DNA from: Pseudobutyrivibrio sp. UBA1225
GTDB lineage: Bacteria; Bacillota; Clostridia; Lachnospirales; Lachnospiraceae
Direction: 5' to 3'
DNA length: 22,834 nt
Assembly (NCBI GenBank): GCA_002309345.1
Contig: DBWZ01000076.1
Location: 1-22,834 of the forward strand
Part shown: one piece after another, positions 8,464 to 15,634 of the stretch
Layout: the number at the start of each line of letters is the position of its first letter
Position numbering within the stretch: position 1 is the stretch's first letter
Position numbers and translations under genes: made by a program
Notes under the pieces: model-generated
Told to the model about the DNA's origin: nothing
The model's input: the letters and a program-made list of their open reading frames with translations, nothing else
Databases searched by the model: none

Positions 8464-9339
8464 CTAAGCGTTTTCTTTTTTCGCTAGGCGCTCTTCTTCC
8501 TCTAATAAATCCTCTACATATCTAGGCAGCATGAAAGCTCCCTTGTGAAGATTGGTGGTATAATACCAGGTTTTGAGACCTCTATCGTTCCATCTTTTGC
8601 AGTCTATATCCTTCAAAGGATGGTACTTCTTTGATGCAAAGCCAAACATCCAGTAGCCTGATGGGCATGTTGGTATGTTGGCTTGATAAACTCGGTTGAT
8701 AGGGAAGCTCTTGTAAGCCTTGCGGTGCATAGCTCTAAAGGCTTCCTCGTCCTCGTCGTAGAAAGGGCTTCCGTGCTGATATACCATGATTCCATCCTCT
8801 TTTAAAGCTCGATTGCAGCTGCCGTAGAATTCTCTGGTGAATAGCCCTTCCGCGTAGCCGAAGGGATCTGTGGTATCGTTGATTATCAAATCGTACTTGT
8901 CTCTACATCTGCGAAGGAATCGCAACCCATCCATGTGAGTTACTGTAACTCGCTCATCGTCAAAACCTTGGGCTGTCTCTGGGAAGAATTTCTTGCTGAT
9001 TTCAAGAAACATTTCGTCCTGCTCCACTACGTCTATGTGCTCTATCTCTGGGTACTCTGTGAGCACTCTGGCAACGCCACCGTCACCTCCACCAATGATA
9101 AGCACCTGCCTGACATCTGGGTGTACCGCCATCGGCACGTGAACAACCATCTCATTGTAGATAAATTCATCTGCCTCTGAAAAGATGATTTCGCCGTCCA
9201 GAACAATCATCTTTCCGAGTTCTTGAGTTTCAAAAACATCGATGCGCTGGTACTCGCTCTGGGCGCTGTACAGCTGCTTATTGACACGTATGCTAGTTTT
9301 TACATGATCCGTCTCCATCTGGGAAAACCAAAAATCCAT
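8464..9339 (-). CDS. speE: Spermidine synthase-family aminopropyltransferase
   Basis: The 291-residue protein has the complete PABS domain: SEYQRIDVFET (28-38), LDGEIIFSEADEFIYNEM (47-64), the glycine-rich IIGGGDGGVAR (81-91), the VVEQDE acidic pocket and INDTTDP (153-159) with the catalytic D155 and D158. Known members transfer an aminopropyl group from decarboxylated AdoMet to putrescine or a related amine. No AdoMet decarboxylase gene is present here, and the operon already encodes the carboxyspermidine route, so its true donor and acceptor are open questions. A strong GAGGAGA site precedes the ATG. It starts 36 bp after speA. Confidence 0.93.
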   Translation of the reverse strand: MDFWFSQMETDHVKTSIRVNKQLYSAQSEYQRIDVFETQELGKMIVLDGEIIFSEADEFIYNEMVVHVPMAVHPDVRQVLIIGGGDGGVARVLTEYPEIEHIDVVEQDEMFLEISKKFFPETAQGFDDERVTVTHMDGLRFLRRCRDKYDLIINDTTDPFGYAEGLFTREFYGSCNRALKEDGIMVYQHGSPFYDEDEEAFRAMHRKAYKSFPINRVYQANIPTCPSGYWMFGFASKKYHPLKDIDCKRWNDRGLKTWYYTTNLHKGAFMLPRYVEDLLEEEERLAKKENA

Positions 9340-9375
9340 TTTTTCTCCTCATATCGCTATTTTATGATTAGCCAA

Positions 9376-10824
9376 TTACCTTATTACGCTGATGAGCTGA
9401 ACCTCTGGGTCCTTGGTACCCTGAAGGCTGCAGCCCTTTTCTTTGGCAAACCTGATATATTCGATGATTTCTTTTGTTATGCGCTCCCCGGGTGTCAAAA
9501 TAGGAATCCCCGGTGGATAACACATTACAAGCTCACCACAAATTTTGCCGTCGGTGTCCTCTAAGGCTGTCTGCACTTTGTCAGCATAAAACGCCTGCTG
9601 AGGAGTCATGACAATCTCAGGCTGGATAAAATCGCCACAGTACAAATCGCTAGAATTCTTTTCGTAAAGACGTTTGATATCCTCTAGGGCTCCAACTAGT
9701 CGCTCTATATCTTGGATTCGATCTCCAATAGAAATGTAGGCTAATATGTTTCCTATATCGCCAAACTCGATTTGGATGTCGTATTCATCTCGAAGTAAGT
9801 CATAAACCTCGATACCAGTAAGACCTATGCCTTGGGTATAGATTGAAAGCTTGGTGACATCAAAATCGTAGACGCTGTCGCCATCTATCAGCTCCTTGCC
9901 GTAGGCATAGAACCCTCCGATTTCGTTAATCTCATTGCGGGCGTATTCTGCCATATGCGCCACCTTTTCGAAGGATTCCTCCCCTCGAAGGGCTAGGTTT
10001 CTTCTGGAAAGATCCAAGCTCGATAACAACAGGTAGGATGCGCTAGTGGTCTGAGTAAGGTTGATGATTTGTCGCACATACTCGGCGTCCATGTTTGGAC
10101 CACACAAAAGAATAGAGCTTTGGGTGAGAGAACCGCCAGACTTGTGCATGGAAACTGCCGCCATATCAGCACCTGCTGCCATACCTGACAGCGGAAGCTT
10201 CTCGTTGAAATACAGATGGGTACCGTGAGCCTCGTCCGCAAGCACCTTCATTCCTCGCTCGTGGGCGATTTTGACAATCTCCTTTAGATTGGAGCACACA
10301 CCGTAGTAGGTTGGATTGTTGATGAGGATAGCCTTTGCGTCAGGATTTGCATCCATCACGCGCTTTACTTCCTCTACCTCCACACCTAAAGCAATACCTA
10401 TCTTTGGGTTGACCTTTACCTCTACATACACTGGCACGGCCCCGCAGATAACCATTGCATTAATTACACTCTTGTGGACGTTTCTTGGTATCAAAATCTT
10501 GTCGCCTGCCTTGCAAGCTGCAAGAATCATTGTCTGAACTGAGCTAGTGGTGCCGTTAACCATCAAAAAAGCATGGGCTGCACCAAAAGCATCGGCGGTA
10601 AGCTCCTCCGCCTCCTTTATAACAGAAACCGGGTGCCCCAGATTATCCAAGGGCTTCATGGAATTGACATCAAGTCCTACGCAGTCCTTGCCAAGAAGCT
10701 CTACCAATTCTGGATTGCCTCTGCCACGCTTGTGACCTGGCACATCAAAGGGAACAACCCTTCTTCTTCTAAAACGCTCCAAAGCCTCCACAATTGGAGC
10801 CGTTTTTTGTTCGTATTTTTTCAT
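9376..10824 (-). CDS. speA: Arginine decarboxylase, short AAT-fold type
   Basis: The 482-residue PLP enzyme belongs to the Orn/Lys/Arg decarboxylase major-domain family. It shows FDVPGHKRG (26-34), NGTTSSVQ (90-97), PRNVHKS (113-119), the PLP aspartate in LADEAHG (D197) and the Schiff-base lysine K228 in SMHKSGGSLTQ, followed by a smaller C-terminal domain with PPGIPILTPGE. The length and layout match Bacillus-type SpeA (~490 residues) rather than the large inducible enzymes. Lysine decarboxylase activity cannot be excluded by motif, but aguA and aguB in the same operon make arginine-to-agmatine by far the likelier reaction. It is the first gene of the operon and has a CGGGG ribosome site 8 nt before the ATG. 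Confidence 0.92.
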   Translation of the reverse strand: MKKYEQKTAPIVEALERFRRRRVVPFDVPGHKRGRGNPELVELLGKDCVGLDVNSMKPLDNLGHPVSVIKEAEELTADAFGAAHAFLMVNGTTSSVQTMILAACKAGDKILIPRNVHKSVINAMVICGAVPVYVEVKVNPKIGIALGVEVEEVKRVMDANPDAKAILINNPTYYGVCSNLKEIVKIAHERGMKVLADEAHGTHLYFNEKLPLSGMAAGADMAAVSMHKSGGSLTQSSILLCGPNMDAEYVRQIINLTQTTSASYLLLSSLDLSRRNLALRGEESFEKVAHMAEYARNEINEIGGFYAYGKELIDGDSVYDFDVTKLSIYTQGIGLTGIEVYDLLRDEYDIQIEFGDIGNILAYISIGDRIQDIERLVGALEDIKRLYEKNSSDLYCGDFIQPEIVMTPQQAFYADKVQTALEDTDGKICGELVMCYPPGIPILTPGERITKEIIEYIRFAKEKGCSLQGTKDPEVQLISVIR

Positions 10825-10860
10825 GTATTATTACCCCGAGTTTTTTAATCGCTAGGACTC

Positions 10861-10890
10861 ATTTTACTTCATTAAGCAGTCCTGTGTATA
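10861..10890 (-). promoter_or_regulatory. Candidate promoter of the polyamine operon
   Basis: On the minus strand TATACA (-35, 4/6) and TAAAAT (-10, 5/6) are separated by 18 bp, giving a start about 30 nt before the speA ATG. An inverted repeat AGGACT (10854-10859) / AGTCCT (10878-10883) brackets the -10 box and could be an operator. Support is consensus matching only. Confidence 0.4.
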
Positions 10891-10935
10891 GCCCTTAATT
10901 GTGGTATTTTTAAGAACTTTTTCCACTAATGAATT

Positions 10936-10974
10936 AGGGAACTTTTTATAGTGGATTGCTATAGAAAGTTCCCT
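10936..10974 (-). terminator. Long hairpin between the CPBP gene and speA
   Basis: A 16-bp stem (10936-10951 with 10959-10974; one G-T pair) with a 7-nt loop lies 65 bp past the CPBP gene stop and upstream of the speA promoter. It is well placed to end the CPBP transcript, but the U-tract after it is poor (UAAUUCAUU), so it may be a weak terminator or an mRNA-protecting hairpin. Confidence 0.5.
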
Positions 10975-11038
10975 GAAATTATATTTGTTTATACCATTTA
11001 TAGTTTGTCTTAAGCGCTCTTTAATTTATAACTCAAGT

Positions 11039-12100
11039 TTATACAGCGCCTTCAACTTCTTGAACAGTCATCTGCTGAGCTTGTTTTTTCTTGCTATAAG
11101 TTGGAGCAAATATGAAAATAAACAAAGGTAGATACATTAAAACAATGATTGGTAGCATTGACCATCTAATAGTATTTCCCTGCAAAGCATCCGAGCCGCC
11201 TCCGCCCATTACAGCAGTAAAATTGTTATTTATAAAATGCATAATTGCAAGTGCCCATATATTTTTTGTCTTCATATATGCATATCCAAAGAATATAGCC
11301 AACGCTATACAAGCGATGATTTGTGTACATAATTGCTGCACGCCAGAATCCTTTGTATAGTACATAAAATCTGGAGCAATATGCCATACTCCCCAAAGAA
11401 TTCCTAAAATAATAACTCCTAATCTAAGTCCAAATTTCTTTTGAAGAATAGGCTGAAAATAATATCTCCATCCATACTCCTCTCCCAAATACATAAAAAT
11501 CGACAGTGGTAAGTATAATGAAATACCACCTAAACTTTTCCATAAAGTCAAATCGAATATCGCTTTAGTTGTCTCAGACAATATGCTTACATCAGCCTGT
11601 TTTGTAATTATAGAATATACGGCTAATAAATAATACTTAACAAAGAATAATACAATAAACAATACAATAAAGAAGATGCTAAGAATTACATTGTTTCGGC
11701 TTAACCCGCTGTTCTTTCGTTTTTCTCTTCCACAAAGCCAAAATAGTATATAGCCTACAACACTTCCTATCATAACAGCTCTATTAACATATACTATCCA
11801 AAGTGATACTCCATCTTCTACTAATGGAATAAAAGCTGATACTATTGACATGATTATCAGCGCTGCTGTTGTAATTAGAAATACTGTATAACCAGCTATA
11901 GGAAGCGGTTTTTCTTTGTCCCTAAAACAAAGCTTTCCTATAATTACACCACAGGCTGGATACATCATCAGTGTTTGAACAAATGGTGTTACATCATAAG
12001 CCTTCTTGAAGCTGATATACATAAATACTGTCATTATCAGCATTACGCCATACGCTATGGCAATAAATACCCCCAATTTTTTCTTTTCTACATTACTCAT
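11039..12100 (-). CDS. CPBP-family intramembrane protease
   Basis: The 353-residue polytopic protein has about eight membrane segments and carries the three CPBP (Abi/Rce1-like) motifs: EExxxR at E207-E208-R212 (GEEYGWR), a W/FxxxH motif at 236-240 (WGVWH; tryptophan replaces the usual phenylalanine) and HxxxN at H288-N292 (HFINNN). Family members are membrane metal-independent glutamate proteases, some linked to bacteriocin self-immunity or protein maturation. There is no bacteriocin gene next to it, so the substrate is unknown. An AAGGGGGG ribosome site precedes the ATG. It appears to be transcribed alone, with a hairpin after it and the speA promoter beyond. Confidence 0.88.
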   Translation of the reverse strand: MSNVEKKKLGVFIAIAYGVMLIMTVFMYISFKKAYDVTPFVQTLMMYPACGVIIGKLCFRDKEKPLPIAGYTVFLITTAALIIMSIVSAFIPLVEDGVSLWIVYVNRAVMIGSVVGYILFWLCGREKRKNSGLSRNNVILSIFFIVLFIVLFFVKYYLLAVYSIITKQADVSILSETTKAIFDLTLWKSLGGISLYLPLSIFMYLGEEYGWRYYFQPILQKKFGLRLGVIILGILWGVWHIAPDFMYYTKDSGVQQLCTQIIACIALAIFFGYAYMKTKNIWALAIMHFINNNFTAVMGGGGSDALQGNTIRWSMLPIIVLMYLPLFIFIFAPTYSKKKQAQQMTVQEVEGAV

Positions 12101-12137
12101 TTTTAACCCCCCTTCAATATGTTTTATTCCTCATAAT

Positions 12138-12146
12138 TGTATAGCA
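12138..12146 (-). promoter_or_regulatory. Possible extended -10 of the CPBP gene
   Basis: The minus strand reads TGCTATACA, an extended -10 (TGn plus a 4/6 TATACA), about 40 nt before the CPBP start codon. No good -35 lies 17 bp upstream, so this is tentative. Confidence 0.35.
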
Positions 12147-12261
12147 TATTGCTTATTGCGTCTACTATTATTTTTCGGGAGATATATGTCTTTTTTGCGC
12201 TAGGTGAAGACTAGAAAATTTTACAGGAAAGAGACTTGTTAAGCAATTTGTATTTTGACGC

Positions 12262-12290
12262 AAAAAAGACTGAGTCGAAACGACTCAGTC
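12262..12290 (-). terminator. Intrinsic terminator of the zinc-ribbon/membrane protein operon
   Basis: A perfect 10-bp stem (12281-12290 with 12268-12277, loop of 3) is followed on the minus strand by six T residues (12267-12262). It starts 14 bp after the stop of the small membrane protein gene and is a textbook Rho-independent terminator. Confidence 0.92.
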
Positions 12291-12304
12291 CTTAGTAAAT
12301 CTAA

Positions 12305-12718
12305 TTACATGTATTTGTTTACAAGACCATCAACGATTGGTACATTGATTGTACCCTGGTTTATTGCCTTATATGTAAGACCAACAAAAAGTAAATCTCT
12401 GAAGATCTCGATACATCTAGTGATTACACGGAAAATTCCTGTGATGAAATCAAGGTGAATCTCTGCACCAAGTACATCAAAGATTGAAAGCACCCATGTG
12501 ATGACGTCTGGAATTAAGCCGATTGCAACGATAAGGAAACCATATACTACAAGAGTAGCTGCTGCCTTAACAGCTGTTCTCTTTAACCACTCGTTCTGCT
12601 CAAATAGCAATACATAACCAACTGCTATTGCTGCTGCAACATATCCTCCAAATCCTGCTAATGCACATACAAATGCACCTACTAAACCTACTGAAACTCC
12701 TAATTTTGTCTTTTCCAT
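12305..12718 (-). CDS. Small membrane protein, unknown function
   Basis: The 137-residue protein has four hydrophobic stretches: residues 8-22, 26-40, about 52-75 and a weaker one near 105-118. It has no catalytic motif and no family I can name with confidence. Its start is only 6 bp after the stop of the double zinc-ribbon gene, and its GGAGGAG ribosome site is formed by that gene's last codons, so translation is probably coupled. A strong terminator follows, making a two-gene unit. The pairing suggests the zinc-ribbon protein acts with or on this membrane protein; that is inference from linkage. Confidence 0.8.
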   Translation of the reverse strand: MEKTKLGVSVGLVGAFVCALAGFGGYVAAAIAVGYVLLFEQNEWLKRTAVKAAATLVVYGFLIVAIGLIPDVITWVLSIFDVLGAEIHLDFITGIFRVITRCIEIFRDLLFVGLTYKAINQGTINVPIVDGLVNKYM

Positions 12719-12724
12719 TATTTT

Positions 12725-13195
12725 CTACTCCTCCATCTTTGTTCCGCAATTTGCGCAAAATACTGCCCCTGGCGCTAATGTTGCACCGCAATTAGGGCAC
12801 TTCTTTCCTTCTGCTGCTGGAGCTGCTGCCGCTGGCTCATCCTTTGGCATAGCTGTTCCGCATGATGGGCAAAATGCTGATTCCTTTGGAACCTCAGCGC
12901 CACAGCCTGGGCACTTAGCAATACCCTTGATAGCAATGATTTGATCCTGTAAACCAGCGATCTTAACCTGGCTATCCTTGATAGTTGTAAAGAATGCTTC
13001 GTAGCTAGCATCATAATCATCCTGATGAGCTGCAAAATATGCCTTACCAATTTCGGTAAATGCGTTTGTAATCTTGCGTTCTTCATCGTTGATGTTGGAA
13101 TTAAGCTTTGCTACATCAGCAAAATCTTTTGTCTTGGCAATTGCCTCTTGGCTGGCAGAAGAAATCTTCTGACCGATTTCGTTTAAGAAACCCAT
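12725..13195 (-). CDS. Double zinc-ribbon protein
   Basis: The 156-residue soluble protein has a charged helical N-terminal region (about 1-90, coiled-coil-like, with DEERKITNAFTEIGKAYF) followed by two zinc-ribbon modules. The first uses C95, C98, C109 and C112 (KCPGCG / FCPSCG); the second uses C133, C136, C147 and C150 (KCPNCG / FCANCG). They are joined by a Pro/Ala linker (DEPAAAAPAAEG). Such modules in low-GC Gram-positives often belong to scaffold or envelope-associated proteins; no enzymatic role is visible. An AGGAGG ribosome site lies 6 nt before the ATG. It is the first gene of an operon with the small membrane protein. Confidence 0.88.
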   Translation of the reverse strand: MGFLNEIGQKISSASQEAIAKTKDFADVAKLNSNINDEERKITNAFTEIGKAYFAAHQDDYDASYEAFFTTIKDSQVKIAGLQDQIIAIKGIAKCPGCGAEVPKESAFCPSCGTAMPKDEPAAAAPAAEGKKCPNCGATLAPGAVFCANCGTKMEE

Positions 13196-13255
13196 AACAT
13201 ATCCTCCTATTTTGTTTGTTAATAGAACTCCTTTGAGAGTTTATTAAGTTTTATA

Positions 13256-13284
13256 TTAATACTATCTTTAAAAATATAAACCAA
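13256..13284 (-). promoter_or_regulatory. Weak candidate promoter of the zinc-ribbon operon
   Basis: TTGGTT and TATTAA with 17-bp spacing lie about 60 nt before the ATG, in a very AT-rich 240-bp spacer (13196-13435). The match is only moderate, and nothing else in that spacer was recognised, including no clear terminator for the lipoprotein gene. Confidence 0.3.
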
Positions 13285-13435
13285 AAAAAACACTTAGTAA
13301 ATAGTATCTAGAGCTTTTTTTTCAATTTTTCCAATTTCGTTAATATGCCACACTTTTTGATAGCTTTATCTGTAATTTTGCACAATAGATTTTACTATAA
13401 AAATATGCTCTATCCTATCGTATTTTCTTCGCTTA

Positions 13436-14098
13436 TTATTGCTCCGCTTTACTTATAAAAATAGAGGCTACGTTTCCCTTAACATCGCTCTCTTCTGTTT
13501 CGCCAAACTCACCCATCTCGTCTGATGTAAGAAGTACGCTTATTCCATCCTTCTCATAAAATACACCATATGTAGCTGTTCCATGGGCAACCTCTACATT
13601 TACAAACTCAAAACCTTTTTCTTTTAGTAGATCGCCTGCATCCTTCATGCTCATGCCTGCGGAGATTCCAAGAACATTATATTTCGTACCTCCATACTGT
13701 ATTTCACTGACTTTTCCGTCGCTATCTGTATAGAAAAATGGTCCAGCTAGAGCAAATCCATCGGACTCTTTTTCCATGCTGTCTTTAGGATCACAATACA
13801 TGTCCGCTTCGCCTTCATCCGGCTTAACATCTGGATAGGCCGCCTGTACGTCTTCTATTTTGCTGCCATAAAACTCATACAAATCGTTTGTGTCTGTTTT
13901 TGTCTGCTCAGTTTCTTCTGGTTGCTCGGATGTTTCTACTTGCTCTGTTGACTCAGTTGCCTCTGGTTCATCTTGACTTTCGGCCTCAACTGGATATTCC
14001 ATAACATCATTCGCATCCGCGTTGTCGGACTTGGTACAGCCTGATAATGTAGCAATAGTAATTGCTAAAACTGCTATAATTGCTATCTTGTTTTTCAT
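13436..14098 (-). CDS. Secreted lipoprotein with acidic linker, unknown function
   Basis: The 220-residue protein starts with a type II signal peptide: MKNKIAII..., hydrophobic core, then the lipobox LSGC with the lipidated cysteine at C21. A Glu/Thr/Ser-rich spacer (about 25-70) leads to a globular C-terminal domain (about 72-220) beginning LYEFYGSKIEDVQAAYP. That domain has repeated 'G...M...DA..LL...GF' character (GISAGMSMKDAGDLLKEKGF), reminiscent of small lipoprotein domains in Clostridia, but I cannot name the family. An AAAGGGTG ribosome site fits the ATG. It is a single-gene unit with its own extended -10 promoter (14180-14208). Confidence 0.82.
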   Translation of the reverse strand: MKNKIAIIAVLAITIATLSGCTKSDNADANDVMEYPVEAESQDEPEATESTEQVETSEQPEETEQTKTDTNDLYEFYGSKIEDVQAAYPDVKPDEGEADMYCDPKDSMEKESDGFALAGPFFYTDSDGKVSEIQYGGTKYNVLGISAGMSMKDAGDLLKEKGFEFVNVEVAHGTATYGVFYEKDGISVLLTSDEMGEFGETEESDVKGNVASIFISKAEQ

Positions 14099-14179
14099 AA
14101 TATTTCACCCTTTCCTAATTATTTTCTTTGCTATTTTTATTAATCCCTTTGTTTAGAATAATCTCTATTCTTTCCTGTG

Positions 14180-14208
14180 ATTCTAGCATATTATAGTGTC
14201 TATGTCAC
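14180..14208 (-). promoter_or_regulatory. Promoter of the lipoprotein gene (shared promoter class)
   Basis: On the minus strand -35 GTGACA (14203-14208), a 17-bp spacer ending TATGC, and -10 TAGAAT (14180-14185) form an extended -10 promoter about 80 nt before the lipoprotein ATG. The flank just upstream of the -35 reads CTCAAAA. Architecture and flank match the promoters at 15583-15611 and 20365-20393. Confidence 0.7.
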
Positions 14209-14271
14209 TTTTGAGTGTGGTATCATAGGATGGAAAATAAACGGCTAGCAATTATAAAGAAGGGGATCAGA

Positions 14272-14724
14272 ATGGAACTTACAACTCTGTGCTATCTTGA
14301 AAAAGATGGAAAGTATTTGATGCTTCATAGGAATAAAAAAGAAAATGACCTTAACCAAGGCAAGTATATTGGAATCGGAGGTCATTTAGAATTTGGAGAA
14401 ACACCTGAGGATTGCATTAGACGAGAAGTTCTTGAGGAAACAGGGCTTACGCTTGATTCGGTAAAGCTTTGCGGACTTCTCACCTTTGTTATTGATGATT
14501 ATATGGAATACTCTTTTCTCTTTACTAGCGATAGTTTTTCTGGCAATCTTTGTGGCGATTGCAGTGAAGGTGATTTAGTCTGGGTTCCTAAGGAAGAAGT
14601 ATTTGATTTGCCCTTGTGGGAAGGTGATAGCATTTTCCTTGAAAAATTAGCTGAAGAAGCTGAATATTTCTCCCTAAAGCTTGTCTATAAAAATGATGTG
14701 CTTGTCCAGGCGGAGTTTATGTAA
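14272..14724 (+). CDS. Nudix hydrolase (MutT-like)
   Basis: The frame opens at a GTG at 14215, but the ATG at 14272 is preceded 6 nt earlier by AAGGGGAT and removes a non-conserved extension, so I take a 150-residue product. The Nudix box is complete (residues 37-59): G, five residues, E43, seven residues, then REVLEETGL with the metal-binding glutamates. GKYIGIGGHLEFGE before and inside the box resembles 8-oxo-dGTP diphosphatase (MutX/YtkD-type) proteins, but substrate range cannot be read from the motif. It is transcribed alone on the plus strand, and its region upstream overlaps the divergent lipoprotein promoter. A strong hairpin terminator follows the stop. Confidence 0.9.
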   Translation: MELTTLCYLEKDGKYLMLHRNKKENDLNQGKYIGIGGHLEFGETPEDCIRREVLEETGLTLDSVKLCGLLTFVIDDYMEYSFLFTSDSFSGNLCGDCSEGDLVWVPKEEVFDLPLWEGDSIFLEKLAEEAEYFSLKLVYKNDVLVQAEFM

Positions 14725-14734
14725 AAAAAGGAAA

Positions 14735-14765
14735 GAATGCTGCAAAACATAGTTTTGCAGCATTC
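14735..14765. terminator. Bidirectional terminator between Nudix and HEPN genes
   Basis: A perfect 14-bp stem (14735-14748 with 14752-14765) with an ATA loop lies 10 bp after the Nudix stop. On the plus strand it is followed by TCTTTATCT. On the minus strand the hairpin is followed by TTTCC and seven Ts (14729-14723 region), so it also ends the HEPN/MNT transcript. Confidence 0.85.
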
Positions 14766-14813
14766 TCTTTATCTACAGTCTTAAGTTCCTCTTAAATAGT
14801 AACACTTACTTCT

Positions 14814-15233
14814 TTATTGCTTACAGATTCTTCCATCACAATATGCTTCAACAGCTATGATTATTTCCTCTGCATCATCTATTTGTTTTTTTGCATCTTT
14901 TATAGTTGCTATATAAAAATCATCGTAATCACTTGCATGTCTTACTTCTTCTGCATCTGAAATTTTTCTTCCTAAAGAACGATCAAATATTTCAGTTTTA
15001 ACATAATTCTTATTGAAGTTTGCAATAGAATCTTTGTGCTTTTTATAAGCATGCCCATCTAATGCGTGTACTGCACTTATAGCATGAAAAATAGCATAAT
15101 AAGCTCTATTGTTAGCGCCTCGAAAATCTTCATTATCATAGAGCAATTTGGCAGATTTTAAATCATTCTTAGCAATCTCTATTCTATATTTACAAAGATC
15201 CTCTACTGTCCCTTCGTCTCTACGCTGCTCCAT
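14814..15233 (-). CDS. HEPN-domain protein (putative toxin of HEPN/MNT pair)
   Basis: The 139-residue all-helical protein matches the HEPN family: NNRAYYAIFHAISAVHAL (41-58) is the hallmark helix, followed by KKHKDSIANFNKNYVK (64-79) and a later RHASDY motif (R98, D102, Y103). HEPN proteins of this kind are usually RNases or toxins. The RX4HXY motif of the well-studied HepT toxins, whose tyrosine is AMPylated by MntA, is not present in that exact form; this looks like the COG1895-type branch. Its start lies inside the end of the nucleotidyltransferase gene (14-bp overlap), so the two are translationally coupled. Likely half of a toxin-antitoxin or phage-defence module; which partner is toxic is inference. 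Confidence 0.85.
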   Translation of the reverse strand: MEQRRDEGTVEDLCKYRIEIAKNDLKSAKLLYDNEDFRGANNRAYYAIFHAISAVHALDGHAYKKHKDSIANFNKNYVKTEIFDRSLGRKISDAEEVRHASDYDDFYIATIKDAKKQIDDAEEIIIAVEAYCDGRICKQ

Positions 15234-15561
15234 ATAAGATAACTCCGTCCTTGTCTACATTTTTAAAAAATGGATATGCCTTTAACCACTTATTAAATGT
15301 TTCTTCGCTATGAGCTATAGGATTGATATCCATGTCAAAATCAAAATTATAATTAAAGGTTATTTCAGATAAAGCATCTTGAAACTCTTTTGCTTCTATG
15401 TCTGACATATCCAACAGAATCATAATATCAATATCCGAATCTTCTCTATTATCTCCTCGCGCATATGAACCATAGAGAATAATCTTTTTTAAATGAGAGC
15501 CATATATACCAACAAGCTCTTTTACATATTCTTCAAGTAACTTCTTCTTTTCGTATTGCAT
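15220..15561 (-). CDS. Minimal nucleotidyltransferase (MNT; putative antitoxin)
   Basis: The 113-residue pol-beta-fold nucleotidyltransferase carries GSYARGD (31-37) and SDIDI with D43 and D45, plus a probable third acidic residue D78 in FDMDIN. These are the complete minimal-NTase catalytic signature. In HEPN/MNT modules the NTase neutralises the HEPN partner, in characterised cases by adding AMP to a tyrosine. The gene order here (NTase first, HEPN second, overlapping by 14 bp) is common for such pairs. The ribosome site AAAGGAGGG is strong. The promoter at 15583-15611 would start transcription almost at the ribosome site, giving a leader of only about 15 nt. Confidence 0.9.
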   Translation of the reverse strand: MQYEKKKLLEEYVKELVGIYGSHLKKIILYGSYARGDNREDSDIDIMILLDMSDIEAKEFQDALSEITFNYNFDFDMDINPIAHSEETFNKWLKAYPFFKNVDKDGVILYGAA

Positions 15562-15582
15562 ATCTAGCCCTCCTTTGACTCG

Positions 15583-15611
15583 ATTTTAACATAAAACACT
15601 TTGTCAGTCAC
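15583..15611 (-). promoter_or_regulatory. Promoter of the MNT/HEPN pair (shared cassette)
   Basis: Minus strand: -35 GTGACT (15606-15611), 17-bp spacer, extended -10 ATGTTAAAAT (-10 proper 15583-15588). The spacer is nearly identical to that of the helicase promoter 4.8 kb away (both contain GTGTTTTATG), and the similarity continues upstream (CCCAGA) and downstream (TCGA). This goes beyond sigma-factor consensus. Confidence 0.8.
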
Positions 15612-15634
15612 TCTGGGATATTTTGTATGACTTA

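Noticed and set aside
10936..10974. Riboswitch for the polyamine operon
   Set aside because: It is a single simple hairpin located upstream of the likely speA promoter, so it would not be in the speA leader; termination of the CPBP transcript is simpler.
14215..14271. Upstream GTG start for the plus-strand Nudix gene
   Set aside because: The extension has no ribosome site and overlaps the -35 flank of the divergent promoter; the ATG at 14272 has a good AAGGGGAT site and fits family length.
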